Source: Zopfochytrium polystomum
Taxonomy: Eukaryota > Chytridiomycota > Chytridiomycetes > Chytridiales > Chytridiaceae
Direction: 5' to 3'
Assembly: GCA_025765615.1 (NCBI GenBank)
Contig: JAIVFJ010000218.1
Location: 1 to 64,000 of the forward strand
DNA: 64,000 bases
Program-made: the position numbers and the translations under genes
Shown: in pieces, positions 8,441 through 19,800 of the stretch
How the letters are laid out: the number at the start of each line of letters is the position of its first letter
Numbering within the stretch: the first letter of the stretch is position 1
Notes under the pieces: generated by a model
What the model was told of the DNA's origin: nothing
Seen by the model: the letters and a program-made list of their open reading frames with translations, nothing else
The model's database searches: none

Positions 8441-11018
8441 GATTCACACAGGAATGAAATGTCCGACGTGCATGGTCCGAGGCGGATTCCAAGCATGATC
8501 GGCAGGGGGGTGTTTGTGCAGCCAGGGGACACAGGGGACCTAAAAGATGCGGTGAGCCAGGCTATCTGTGATTTGGTTTCCCTGCTGCTGAACCCAGCAC
8601 TGACAGTTGGGGTGGACACCAAAATAGCGTCAACCATAGCAGAATCACAGGCATGCCCGCTCAAGCTCTCATTGTCACAAAAGCACATGAAACTTTCATG
8701 CAAAATATGCCACTTGGTGAAATTTTACATTGTTTTAAGCACCGTGCAAGCCCATAACCGATCGGATAAAGCACTAATTTGGTCAAACCACTGAGCCTTA
8801 CTCCAGGATGGACCAGATGCCGCTCATTGGCAATTTGCAGGTACGGGAACGGTACTGAGGGCGGCAACAGAGGGAGCTTAAGTGCGATCCAAGCGGCTGC
8901 ACAACAAAGCTGTTATTTGGTTTGATATGCTATCAAGAGGTTCTGTACCATGTCTGGGCTTGTGTACACACAGGTACGGTTTCAGACTGTTGAGGAATTC
9001 TCGAGATACAACCCAAAACCTGGCCAAGGTAAAGTCTGGGTTTTCCTGTTTCTGTCCCAGTACTGTCCCAGAACCATCCAGGACTACACCAAAAAAAAAA
9101 AAAAAGCTAAAAAAAAGTCCTGGAAAAACCCTTCATTTTTTTTTCCTTTTTCCTTTTTTCCATCAAATGGTCCTGTCCTGCTATGAACCGGTGCGGAATC
9201 AATTTTGTGAAAAATTCCAAACTGGGGCCTTGATTTGAAACCTTACTTGTACTTGAGGCCTATGAGATCCTCTTCATTCTCCAAGGGTTCACCTTTGGTC
9301 AAGTGGCATAAGGGAAAGGACAAGTCCTCAAAGATGGGAAACTCCTGGAAATTATAAGGGACAGAATCCTCATGCTCATATGATGTAAGTGTCTATTCAG
9401 GCGAGACAGGTTTCTATGTGACTGTGTTTTTCAATGATGTGCAGAGAACTGCTGTACAATAATTAATGCAGGTGCAATATTGTGAGTCAGTGAGCAATTA
9501 AGCTGGACGGGGCTAGCCTGTAAGCAATCGGCACTGTTAGGGCTTAGGCCAGGTAACTTGTGATTGTGGTGACGTCTTTGTGATGAGTGGTACCTAATAC
9601 TGGTGGAGAAGGTGCTTGCAAATAGGGGTTAAAACATGGGCTATGGTTTCAAGTGCGCTTGGCCTGCAACACTCTGGCCCCACATGTTATGTCTGTAGCT
9701 ACCCCAACCCAAAGTTGGTCTACCACACACTTGCTTTGGGGGAGGGTATTCACACAAGGCTTGGTCTTCACACACTGGCCCAAGGGGAATGTTCTTGGCT
9801 CTTCAGCTTGATCTGGTAGCTCTGACCTACGAGGACTCATCTTCTCCCTCCTTGGTCAGCACACACTGGCAAGGGAGAACCACCTCAAAAAGCAAAGAAC
9901 AATAAGATGGCCCTGAGAGAGAGTTTTATTGAGGAAAGTAAGATAGAACATTGATAAAGAGAAAGGGATAAGGGAATGAGGAGAAAAAGTAAAGACAAAA
10001 AGAAAGAAAGAAAGGAATGAAGAAAAAATTAAACAACACAAAAGAATTTAAAAAAGGAGAACAGGAAAGGAAAGAACAATTTGTAAGGCTACAGCCACAC
10101 GTTCAGCCACACCTCTCTCAAATTTGAAGAGCCTTCCTCAAAATTGAAGATGGATGAAATTTGAAGCTCTGGGAGACCACATCATTGCACAGAAAGGGGA
10201 TTGATGATCAGTAAAAGGGAGCAACATCAACCAAAGCAACAAAAAGAGGATACACAGGAAAGAAAAGGGGTGTGTCCTTTATGCTGTGGCCCAGTCAGCA
10301 TAAAGAACACAAGGAGCCCTTTTATGATGCAGAGGACAGGACAAAGGTTTGCTGTTATGCAGGATAAATTACAGGAAAGTTTAAAATTAGAATTTTCACG
10401 GTCATGGGCCTACTACGTTGGTAGTTGTCAATAATTATCTCAGGGAGCGCAAGTAAAACCCCAGCTAACTACTGACCCATGAGATTAGAAATGTCATAGG
10501 CCACCAAAAGATTTTGGGTAGCATCTACAACCCAAGCAGGCACTAAACACCACTGCCACAACACAGATCCTCACAATTGTCTTCCCTGCCACTGACAACC
10601 AGCAACAGGCTAACCACAGGCTTTGTTTGCTGGTTGTGTTGCGGTCATTTCTAAGGATCTAAATCAAAAGAATATAATGACATTTGGACCCATATTGGTG
10701 TTGTATGGCTTGGTCCAGTGGCTGGTTACCTGGCTATCTATATTGATATCAGGTTGTAGATTTGATTTCCTCCAAAACAAATGAAAGTAGACTTGAAGCC
10801 AAGAAATATCAGAATATTGCTATTGTCACCTGGGAGTCTCAGCTGTTTTTTCACAAAAGGATTTTTGTGATCTATGCCATATTTCTCGCATATCAGGATA
10901 TCGTTTTCGATCCTTTGAAACTTCCAGCAGCCTCCAATTATTGGAAGCTTAACAGGACCCATAATGGCAATGAAGGAAACAGCCAGACCACTCCTGCACT
11001 GTAATCGATGCCCTCCCA
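8441..11018. other. No gene recognised
   Basis: Low-GC DNA with A-tracts near 9092 and T-tracts near 9138. Open frames such as 8459-8794 are unsupported. A purine-rich block lies at about 9905-10075. No retroelement genes or RNA genes were recognised. Confidence 0.45.
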
Positions 11019-11099
11019 CGACAACGGGGGACTCGAACCTGCGCACCCAGAGAGTAACAGATTTCGAGTCTGTCGCCTTAACCGCTCGGCCATGTTGTC
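11019..11099 (-). tRNA. tRNA-Ser(CGA), T arm altered
   Basis: 81 nt, class II. Acceptor GACAACA/CGTTGTC has one A-C mismatch. Anticodon stem ACAGA/TCTGT encloses CTCGAAA, anticodon CGA. D arm TGGCCGAGCGGTTAAGGC is typical for serine tRNA. The T stem is GCAGG against CCCCC, with two mismatches where CCTGC is expected, so folding and function are doubtful. Confidence 0.75.
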
Positions 11100-11392
11100 C
11101 ACAATGAAAGTTGGCACTGTAACTCCATTATCAGTCTATTCTACGCAACCGTTGGCAGAAAGCCCTCACCTGAGTGAACTGCTGTGTCATGAGACAGCGA
11201 AACAGAACCCAAACGTCCTAAGACATCCAACCACAGTCCTAAAGTTAGGTGGAGCAAGAAGCAAGAGGTACAAGACAGACCTGATTCCAGTGTGACTGTC
11301 AGTTATCACTCTACACAATCCCCTTAGTGAGAGAGAGCCATTGCTAGTGCAGACCCAGGTGCTGGCTTGTGCTGTTGACAAATATTCTGAGT

Positions 11393-11691
11393 TGTCAGGA
11401 ACATGGACAAGGCAGACAAGGAACTGAGAGGAGTGATGATTGTATTGGAAACAATAATTCACTTGAGGGATGGGACAGGTCCCCCATCCCCCTTTTATAC
11501 CTTTTGAGAGTCTTCCTTGTCAAGACTCAAAGAAAGTTCCAGAAAGAGCAATTAGTAATACAATGATACCAATGATACAAATGACAGCAAGACAAGTCAG
11601 GAAAGCAAAGAAGGTTCCAGAAGGTTCCACAAGGTTCAATGAAGGAATGTTCTAGAAGGTTCCAGAGGTTTCCAGAGGGTGATTCATAACA
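11393..11691 (-). mobile_element. Solo LTR, family B, copy 4, nested in LTR-A5
   Basis: 299 bp, reverse orientation, with perfect 5-bp target duplication TGAGT at 11388-11392 and 11692-11696. The first heat-shock array (GGAACCTTCTAGAACATTCC in reverse complement) is intact. Confidence 0.93.
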
Positions 11692-11796
11692 TGAGTAAAG
11701 TGGAATGGAAAACCAGTGAAACCACTTGTTCTCCTCTGCCAAGAAATAATTTTAGGAGAGGTGTTTCTCCCCACACCAGTCACCCTTGCCTAGTGA

Positions 11797-12206
11797 TGTT
11801 AGGCAGAACTGACTGGTTAGTAGCAGGAGGCACAAGACCGACCCAAACCTATTGTGACTGTCAGTTATTGTTCTCACAATGCCCATGGGAGAGCAAGCCA
11901 CCACCAAGGTAGACCCAGGTGCTGGTTTACGCTGTTGACAAATACTCTGAGTATTAAGTGGAACAGAAACCTGGGGTAAACAGTTTTCCTCCTCCTCTGC
12001 TCAAGCAGATAATGTAGGAGAGGTTTACCCTGTGCTGGTCATGCTTGCCTAACAACTATTACAGCGTGCATATCATGATTAGGTATCAATAATTCATAAC
12101 AGAGTTTTTATCTTTCTCTCCAAGTTGGGGAGAAGGACCACCCACAAACACACATTTCCACTTCATTCACTCCTTCCACTCAATCACTCAGTGTAGACTG
12201 TTTACA
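11797..12206 (-). mobile_element. Solo LTR, family A, copy 4, nested in LTR-A5
   Basis: 410 bp, complete ends (TGTTAGG... to ...TTTACA). Near-perfect target duplication AGTGA (11792-11796) versus AGCGA (12207-12211). This shows that family A also makes 5-bp duplications and is itself an LTR. Confidence 0.85.
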
Positions 12207-12829
12207 AGCGATATTGCAGTGTGCAAGGCATCATTATAACCCTGTCTCAGTTATTCATAATAGGGATTTTCAGCCTCTTCAAGCTCAGGAGCAGGAACAC
12301 CCAGAAACACACAAAACACACATGTCCGCCTACTTCAGTGAGACACAAGTCAAGGGTACTGATCTCTTGTCCTAGCCATGAATTTGAGATTTGACGTGCT
12401 TGAAAGGTGAGGTGTTCCTAGCTTCTCCTTCAAAGTTTGCAGCGTGGGAGAATCAAGCTGGAGAATCTGGATGGCAGGGTCTCTAGTCAAGCAAAGAAGG
12501 CGAAAAGTGTTGAAGAGGTTTGTGTTCCAAAATCCAAGCGACTTCAAACAGCAGGAATTCATAAGCAAACGCCACAGCAGACCTGCATGAGCCAACAACC
12601 ATTGCAGAATTGCGGCATAATACAGATATTTTCGAGCCAGTAGCTGTAACAGCTAATATTGCTTCTCAATGAACCGCTAACCCAGAAGAAATTTGCTCGC
12701 GTTGGCCACGCTCCATTCCAGCATCAATGAGCAGCTGCTCGTCACAGGTCCCATCAGGCACCATCCCCTCGTCAAGCAGCGAGCTTCAGCCCCTCCTTTG
12801 AAGAAGAGGAAGAAGGAAGCCACGCTAGT

Positions 12830-13059
12830 AATCGGTGCTCCCACACTGATCCTTCAGAGGATTGTTCCTCTGAATGTTCATTCTTTGTGTTTGAGACCCC
12901 TGTTAGACAGATCAGTAGGGATACTTTGTGGACTAGGCAAGTAGTAGGGTTGAAATACCTCCTAGACAACAGCCCAATAAAGTTAGTTTTAGCCTATTAT
13001 TTGCTTTCCCTCACTCTCGGGCCCAGATCCAGGGTCAAAGGAGTGATTATAGTCTCACA
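12830..13059 (+). repeat. Interspersed repeat family C, copy 2 (uninterrupted)
   Basis: Matches the two separated halves of family C around LTR-B2/B3. It holds the single-copy CCTCT at 12867-12871 where LTR-B3 inserted in the other copy, so it is a natural empty site. Confidence 0.7.
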
Positions 13060-13212
13060 GTTCAAGACTTTACACGCTTGGGTCAGGTGGGCAGTGCTGG
13101 AAAGCAGTAAATGCGATGCAGAACTCGGACAGACGACAAATCGGGCTGGAGTGCTGCGGGCTGCAGGAGATGTTTTGGGCTGGGGAGTGCAAGACGGGAT
13201 AGATGTGGTGTA

Positions 13213-14440
13213 CAGGGGGGGGACAAAAGTTTCCAGGCACTTGCTGTGCCACCAAAATTTCGCTCAACATGAGCCATCCAATTCCACAAAACTGAATTGT
13301 TTTTCAAGCAAAAAGAACGTGATGGTTCAAAAGTCTGGTCAATAGTCTATTGGCCCTCCATTGCTCTCAATAGTAGCTTGCATCCTTGCAGGCATACTCT
13401 TCACTAACGCTTGGAGGAACTGGGGTTCAATTTCCTGCCAAGCTTTTTGAACTGACTTTTTCAACGCCTTGAGTCCAAGCAGTCAGTCTTCTGATACTTG
13501 ATCTTTACGTCAGGCCCAGAGATTCTCTATGGGGTTGAGATCCGGGCTTTGAGCGGGCCAGTTCATGATAGGCATGCCCTTTTCTTTGAACCAAGCTTTA
13601 ACTTTCAGGGCTGTGTGAGCTGGTGCATTGTCATACTGATAGATCAGGCTGTTCTCAAGAAACTCCTCGTCGGCATTCTGTTCATCCAAATATTCAATAA
13701 AGACTTGAAGTTGACCATCCAAAATGTCAATATACTGCGAGCTGTTCAGTCGCCTGTCAATGAATGCATAGTGCAATTGAATCGCGGAAACAAGCCCAAA
13801 TTGAGAACAACTGGTGGCCACTCTTCATTGTTGCTTGAAGACATTCTGGTTTGAGCTTTTCACCTGCACAGTGCCAAACACGGACCTGCCCCTGTGCTCC
13901 AGTCTCAAAGCTGGCCTCATCAGTCCAAATTACCTTCTCCCACTCTTCAACGGACCACTTGACATGCTCCTTAGCAAATTCAAGCCATTTACGTCGATGC
14001 TCTGGCTTGAGATAGGGCTTTTTGGCTGCAAGATGGTTGAAAATCCCCTCCTTGTGAAGTACACGTCAAACAGTCCTCGTTGAAACAGGATCATCACAAG
14101 CGGAATTCAACTGATTTGCAAGGTTGCCAAGTGTTTGCCTCCTGTTTGATGCAGATATCTTTGTCGCTCGAACCAAATAACAGCAATTGTTCTCTGAGAG
14201 CTTGCGAGGCTGTCCAGAACGGGGCAGGTGAGTGAGACTGCCAGTGTTCTCATAGCGTGCAATTATATCCTGGACCGTTGACTTCGGTACAGTTGTGTCA
14301 TTGGCGATCTCACAGGTGCTCTTCCTGTTGTTCTGCATTGCAATCAGTGTCTTGCACACGCCATGATCATTCTTCACTCTCTTTGCTGTCCCCATGTCAA
14401 ATCTTGAGGCTGACAATGCTGGAAGCGAAAGTTTTCCCAG
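13213..14440 (-). mobile_element. Tc1/mariner-type DNA transposon, decayed
   Basis: Bounded by TA dinucleotides at 13211 and 14441. The ends (TACAGGGGGGGGACAAAAG left, and TACTGGGAAAACTTTC read inward from the right) are loosely similar inverted repeats. It contains the transposase pseudogene at 13339-14395. About 1.2 kb is the normal size for the group. Confidence 0.75.
13339..14395 (-). pseudogene. Tc1-family transposase pseudogene
   Basis: Starts MGTAKRVKNDHG with an N-terminal helix-turn-helix region (STCEIANDTTVPKSTVQDI, then GRPRK-like SGQPRKLSE). It continues to catalytic DDE landmarks: WTDEASF, YQYDNAPAHTALK and DLNPIENLW. At least three in-frame stops (after STRTV, after VFKQQ and after ENLWA) and one frameshift interrupt it. 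Two of the stops are readable as CGA-to-TGA changes. It is certainly inactive but could once have cut and pasted at TA sites. Confidence 0.9.
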
Positions 14441-15224
14441 TACGTGCGCGTACGCCGGAAGGTTATGGAACGGCCGTTCACGCCAGTTCATAGCGAATAA
14501 AACACCTTGTCCTTGCGGCTAGGAGCACACAGCTATTACAAGGTGAAGTCGATAGGCGTAGTTGATGAGATTACTGTCTCATTCCAACAGGGTCTTTTAC
14601 GCTCAACACCACAACTTGGCACGCGGCGAAGACGACCACGATGTAAAGCATGAGCTGGAGCGCCTGCACATACCCATGAACGAGCCTCGATGGCGAACGC
14701 GGCGCAGCGGGAAAACGGGCACCACCAACAACGCAGGAGGTGGCAGCTGGCGAGGAGGAACTTAAATAAAGTGCTGAGAATGAGGAGGACAAACTCGGAG
14801 CGGAGCGAGAGCGAGAGCGGGCCGTCATCCGCCGCTGCAGGTGCGCTCTTGAATATGTTCCTGGGGGCCAGCGGCGTCTGCGAAGAAAGGCTAAAAAAGG
14901 AAAGAAACGCCCCGAGACACATACACCGTTCTCGAGTGATGCGTTCGTGTTTGATTGGAACAATTTCTAGTCGTGAAACTTCCAAACTACAAGCCCTCAT
15001 AGTGCCATGGGTATTCACAGCGTAGGTTGAGAAAAGAGGCTGGATCGGAAGGATAGCAATGAAATAGGATTTATGAAGCGTGATTGAGAAGGATGAGAAG
15101 AGCCGAGAAGGGTAAAACTGAAAGCGTCCTCACGATTGCAGTCCCAAAATTGATTCAAATAAAAAGAAGTTTACGTAGACTCTCCCCAGCATCGAAAGAC
15201 ACTGACTCTTGCAGCCACCAAAGA
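14441..15224. other. No gene recognised; compositional boundary
   Basis: GC content rises here and the repeat families stop. Overlapping open frames on both strands at 14536-15025 are equally plausible and carry no domain, so none is called. Confidence 0.45.
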
Positions 15225-16304
15225 TCAAACAGCTTCGACTGCAGCGCCACGTGCCCCTTTGTCCTCCTCCTCGTCGTCCTCGGCCGCCAACCTCTTCCGG
15301 GCCTTATTAATCTTGCCTGCCACCAGCCCCATCCAGACGCTTCCAAACCCTCCGGCAAGGAAGCTGAGGACAAGAAACGTGTACACCATCCAGCCCGGCC
15401 GGTTCTTGTAATCCGTCGCCCAACCCCACATTGCGCCCGCCATGGGCCACTGCAGGTGGCAGTTGAGGTTCAGCAAGATGATGATGGCCCACCACTTCCA
15501 CAGCGGCACGACCGCTAGCGCCGCCGAGGCAGCAGCGGCGGCGGGCGAAGCGGCGGTGGCGGACGATGAGGCCGCCGAAGGCGACAGCGCCGACGTCACG
15601 TCGTCTTCGGGTGCCGACGCAACACCGCTGCCACCCCCGCCCAGCGTCTTTGACGAGCGGCCACTGCTGCCCGTTGATCCCGACTCGGACACGGAACCTC
15701 GCGCTGCGAGGAGCATCGGAGCGTACACCGCCTCGATGCGCTCCGCGTACTGCACGGCGTCGGCCGGCTCGACCCGTGGCCTGCCGGCGATCGCCCGTCC
15801 CGCCGCGTCGACCGGCGACGCCGTTTTGCCTGCGTCAGCGGTGGCGGCGGCGTACTTTTGCGCTTTGGAGCAGATCCACGAGTAGCACGCCAGGCGGTAA
15901 AGGTTGAGGGTGCGGGAGGGTGCGACGAGCAAGGCGTTGAGGGTGAAGATGGCGTTGAGGGCCTGCGAGGTGACTTCGATCCAGTAATCGAGCTCGTCCT
16001 TTGTGGCGGGCTTGATCCACTTGACCAGCAGCATGAAGAGGATCGCGCCGGTGACGACGATGAAGGTGGCGTCAAAGGCGACGAAGAGGTTGAAGGGGGT
16101 AAGGAGTGTGCGGAGCGGCGGGAGATTCAGCTTTGGGGTGGGCATCGTTGTCGACGAAATCGTGAAATGGGTGATGGGTGCTTGGGTTGCAACTTGGGGA
16201 GAGCGTGGAAGTGCCTCGAGGGCTACGATCTCGTCCTTGCCGTCCTCGTCGTCGTGCTCGACCTCCTGTGGATCTGGGGAAGGTTGCGAGTGTGGTGGAC
16301 TCAA
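15225..16304 (-). CDS. DUF2985-like membrane protein
   Basis: A single-exon 359-residue protein. An acidic N-terminus is followed by a membrane segment (FNLFVAFDATFIVVTGAILF), then the stretch DELDYWIEVTSQALNAIFTL and a nearby RTLNLYRLACYSW. This matches the arrangement of the fungal DUF2985 family (membrane helix, then YWIE..SQ.LN..FTL). A long Ala/Ser/Gly-rich linker (about 190-265) follows. Two further membrane segments (WWAIIILLNLNCHLQWPMAG and WMVYTFLVLSFLAGGFGSVW) and a basic-acidic tail end it. DUF2985 proteins are polytopic with no established function. The assignment rests on motif resemblance only. The start at 16304 opens a typical disordered N-terminus. Confidence 0.65.
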   Translation of the reverse strand: MSPPHSQPSPDPQEVEHDDEDGKDEIVALEALPRSPQVATQAPITHFTISSTTMPTPKLNLPPLRTLLTPFNLFVAFDATFIVVTGAILFMLLVKWIKPATKDELDYWIEVTSQALNAIFTLNALLVAPSRTLNLYRLACYSWICSKAQKYAAATADAGKTASPVDAAGRAIAGRPRVEPADAVQYAERIEAVYAPMLLAARGSVSESGSTGSSGRSSKTLGGGGSGVASAPEDDVTSALSPSAASSSATAASPAAAAASAALAVVPLWKWWAIIILLNLNCHLQWPMAGAMWGWATDYKNRPGWMVYTFLVLSFLAGGFGSVWMGLVAGKINKARKRLAAEDDEEEDKGARGAAVEAV

Positions 16305-16828
16305 TGGAGGAGGATCGCAGCAAATAATCTTTGAGGGTGAGCAAGAGACAGAGAAACAGAGTGCGAGCGAGAGAGAGTGGCGGACAATGGACGAGAGAGC
16401 GAGAGAGAGAGAGATGGATCTTCAAAGCGGACGACAGGGCCCCAGACAGAGCGGCGGAAACAGAGGCATCATCGAATATGGAAGGAGGTCGCTCTCGCAC
16501 GTGTGTGGTGTGGTGTATGTGTGGCTTGTTCGTCCCCCACAACAACGTACATTTTCGGCTGACTGGGCACACGGCCCGGCACGTGTATCTCACTGACGTG
16601 GGCCATCGTATCACAACGATGCTGCAGGAAGGCGTTCAATCGTTGAGTACTGCCCCCCGCCCATCCTCCATGAGCGTATGCGTTGCCGTCTTATTTACTC
16701 GCCCTGGCACATCCACTCGATGGTGCTATTCTTATCGCTAACCTTGCGCCTCTCTCGTCCTGCATTTGTCGAGACCAGACACCTCACAAGCATCGCCAAC
16801 GATTCTGGTGATCCTATCTGCGTTACAG

Positions 16829-19800
16829 GCTTCTAGCATTAAAGCCTGACTGGTTCCGCCATCTTAGCGTTTCTCTCCAATTATTCGGATGTGCTCTTTG
16901 GCTTGATCAACCGATCGGTCACCGGTCGGGTTGGTGCGGAAGCCGCTCGCTATGGTAGGGTTCACTTCATGAACGGCTTCAAAGAAGGTCTGAAATTAAC
17001 CCTGCACAGGAGTGGCGCTAGTCGCGTCCGCGTTGTCGGTTCTTGAGGATGTTCCCAATTTGCAAGATCGCCCTGGAAATTCAGCTTGCTTGATCTGGGT
17101 TCTCGATGAATTGGTTCTTCCGCAAGTAAGGCTAAGCAGGCTGTTTCTGATTATCACTCATAATCTTCAGATTCGGCGAGAGCCGTCGGTGATGCTCCAA
17201 GATGCAATTGTCGTTATCTCTTCGTTTTTCAAAATGTGCAACACAAGCACTCCGAAGGGTTCGACAGAACATTCAATATGTGCTATGTTTGCCGGAAAGC
17301 TGGGTAAAATAATCCATTTTGACTTTTCACCCACAGTCATGCTTAAAATCAAATAGTTTCAATGGGGTTCGCTACCCTCGTTTTCCGCCAGAAACGGCAA
17401 GAGTTGGAAGACATGAACTCCTCAATGAATCCGTCGGGAGGCAGCTTGTCGACTTCCCCATCACCCAGACACGTAGCCTTTACTGTCTATGATGATTTCT
17501 GCCATGAATGGCTGGTCAACCTTGGGTTATTCTCAGTGTCCCCTGACAAGCTTGCGTTTGTTGCAATTCAAGGTGAGGGCGGTACAGTAAGATTTGGAAA
17601 GGAAGTCATATACTTTTCTCACCCAATTCGACATTTCCGAAGATGAATCCGTTGGCTGCCTTCTTAATTTATTGCTTGATGCAGCCGACCCTCAGGTGAA
17701 AATGGTGGCTTGTGCACTGCTTCTGTTGCAACTGGAATCACGGTTCGTGGGCACACACAGATTTACCTCGTCTCTGGCATTCTATTTCATTCATTTTGCT
17801 TCTTTTCCTCCTGTGAAAAGGTCGATCGATGAGAGACAACGGGCACAGCAAATTCTGAATGCTATCGTGGTGTATCGACCGTCTTCAGATGACGCACTGC
17901 TGCTGCAAATCGTATTGTACCTGGTGGGTCTGACATACTCTCGTTTCGCGCATTAATTATGCTGCATCGACACAGAAAATCAACGGAACTCTCGGCGGCG
18001 AATCTTCTGTAAGGACTATGAGAATCACCACCGGGTAGTTCATACTACAAAAACAGCAGAATCTGGCTTTCCTCTCTTTTGTTCACAGCAAACTTCAGCA
18101 GCTGACTGCCAATCAACTAATCCCGGCTCTCCTGTGCTGCAGCTACTGGTCTGATTTCGATACAGTCATTTTGAAATGGCTGTGGGACGCCGCCAGACGG
18201 TCTTGGAGTTGGAAGAGCGTTGCAGAGGACATTGTAGGTTTCCTGATCGCTATAGACTGCTCGCTTTTAATTGTTTCTGAAGACCGGATTGTGGTTGATG
18301 TCTCCCGAAAAGGGATTTTCATCCGGAGAAAGTGGAAGAAAGGAAGGAATCTCTGCGCTTCAATTTGTATTTTTGGGGGCTGACGGAATTGATTCATTCT
18401 GCGTGAGCGAGCCAAACTGTCATTTTGTTATTAATATTCTAATCCTCCCAAGGCTGCTCTGAAGCGTTTTACAAATGATAGCAAACAAAGCCAAGCACTT
18501 TTCCAAAGCGTCAGGGATATTCTTACTGAGGCAACCAGTGCGTTGCCTGACTTTGAGCAAAAGTCTGTTTCAATTTGGACAGTTTTGGCAAACTCTGTAC
18601 TCAGGTTGATCGGAGAATCGCGAAACCTGGAATGTGAGCTCGTTTCTAGTGACTATTCGTTTGTAGTTAAATAACTCAGTTTAATCCTAACATTGGACTA
18701 CGCAAGGGCTACTTTCAGCAAGCAAATGCCTTTCGGATGTGGGGCGCTCATTGCGAATCACGCCAGAAACGAAAACGCCAGTGGAAAGAGTTGAGCTGGA
18801 TGCAATTGTATCAAAAGCTCTAAAGTAAGAGAGAACGACTCCATATCGCCCACGCCTGTTAATTATCTTCCGTGTTCGAAGTTTACTTGAAAAGATTTTT
18901 CAAGCTCTTCAGATGAACCAGGGCACATCTGAAACAGCTTCCATAATCCCGAAAGCGTTACTTGAGCTCCATTCTGTGCTCAATTTTATTGTTCTCTTGT
19001 CGTCTGCGCGATGGTGCCAACCAGGTAGTGTAAGCGAATATGAACGGGCTTGTATTCTATGCTATTGAGTATGTGTGCCGCGCTAATTCATCCTTGTTTC
19101 GGCACTCCCAGATCCGCTTCAATTGTTTCAGCGGCAGACTATATTTGTTGAAATCTTGTACAAGTTTGCCTTACTGAATTCAAGCATGCCCATACCGTTC
19201 CTGTTCCAAACTCAGTCCGTCGCTGCATTCTTCCTCGCCTCTCTCCTCTGTAGTTACGAAAGAATTCCGTCCGGCGCAGTCCCGCCTTCAGGTGAGCCTG
19301 TCATAGCACCAGGAGCGTCCGACGATGCGCATCGTATCCATTTGCGCGAAATGATCGACCCTCGGCTCTTGGTGGACCACCTCATGGCTCGTGGAGACGT
19401 CTGGACCGCTCTGCTTGCGAGCAACGCAATCGGGGCTGGAGGCACGGGTGGCTGGTTTGTCCCCGGCACGACGATGCTTGCGGCGGTAGTGGAGGCCGGC
19501 GGTGAACTGGGCGGAGATGTGATGGTCAAGATGTGGCGGGCCGTCACGAATTCGCTCGTCTCGGTGAGGTTTTTCGAAAGCACGCGCAACTAAGTTGGTT
19601 TCTCAGGCGTCGTTTTTGAGGAACGAGTCAACTGTGGAGCTTGTCGGGTCCGCTGTGCGATGCCTGGTGGTTACAACGAGATCCAGGCCGCTCCGGCGAG
19701 TAGGTATGTGTGGCCTCACTTTAAGCCGGACGAACTGTGCTAATGGCCAAAACACCTTTCAGCGCGCTTTGTTCTCTCGCTCACAGCCACGCTCCACGCG

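Larger units (their letters stand above)
11233..12350 (-). mobile_element. LTR family A, copy 5 (old copy, host of two nested insertions)
   Basis: The most diverged LTR-A copy. Its pieces are 11233-11392, 11697-11796 and about 12212-12350. LTR-B4 interrupts it at 11393 and LTR-A4 at 11797. The final piece still matches the family (TTCATAATAGGGATTTT, ACCCAGAAACACAC). It lies 134 bp upstream of tRNA-Ser(CGA). Confidence 0.7.

Noticed and set aside
8459..8794. 111-codon open frame downstream of tRNA-Pro
   Set aside because: No motif and no support from the other repeat copies. Probably chance.
14536..15025. Opposed open frames of 111 and 160 codons
   Set aside because: Both strands look equally open and neither has a domain. 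GC-rich DNA creates such frames by chance.
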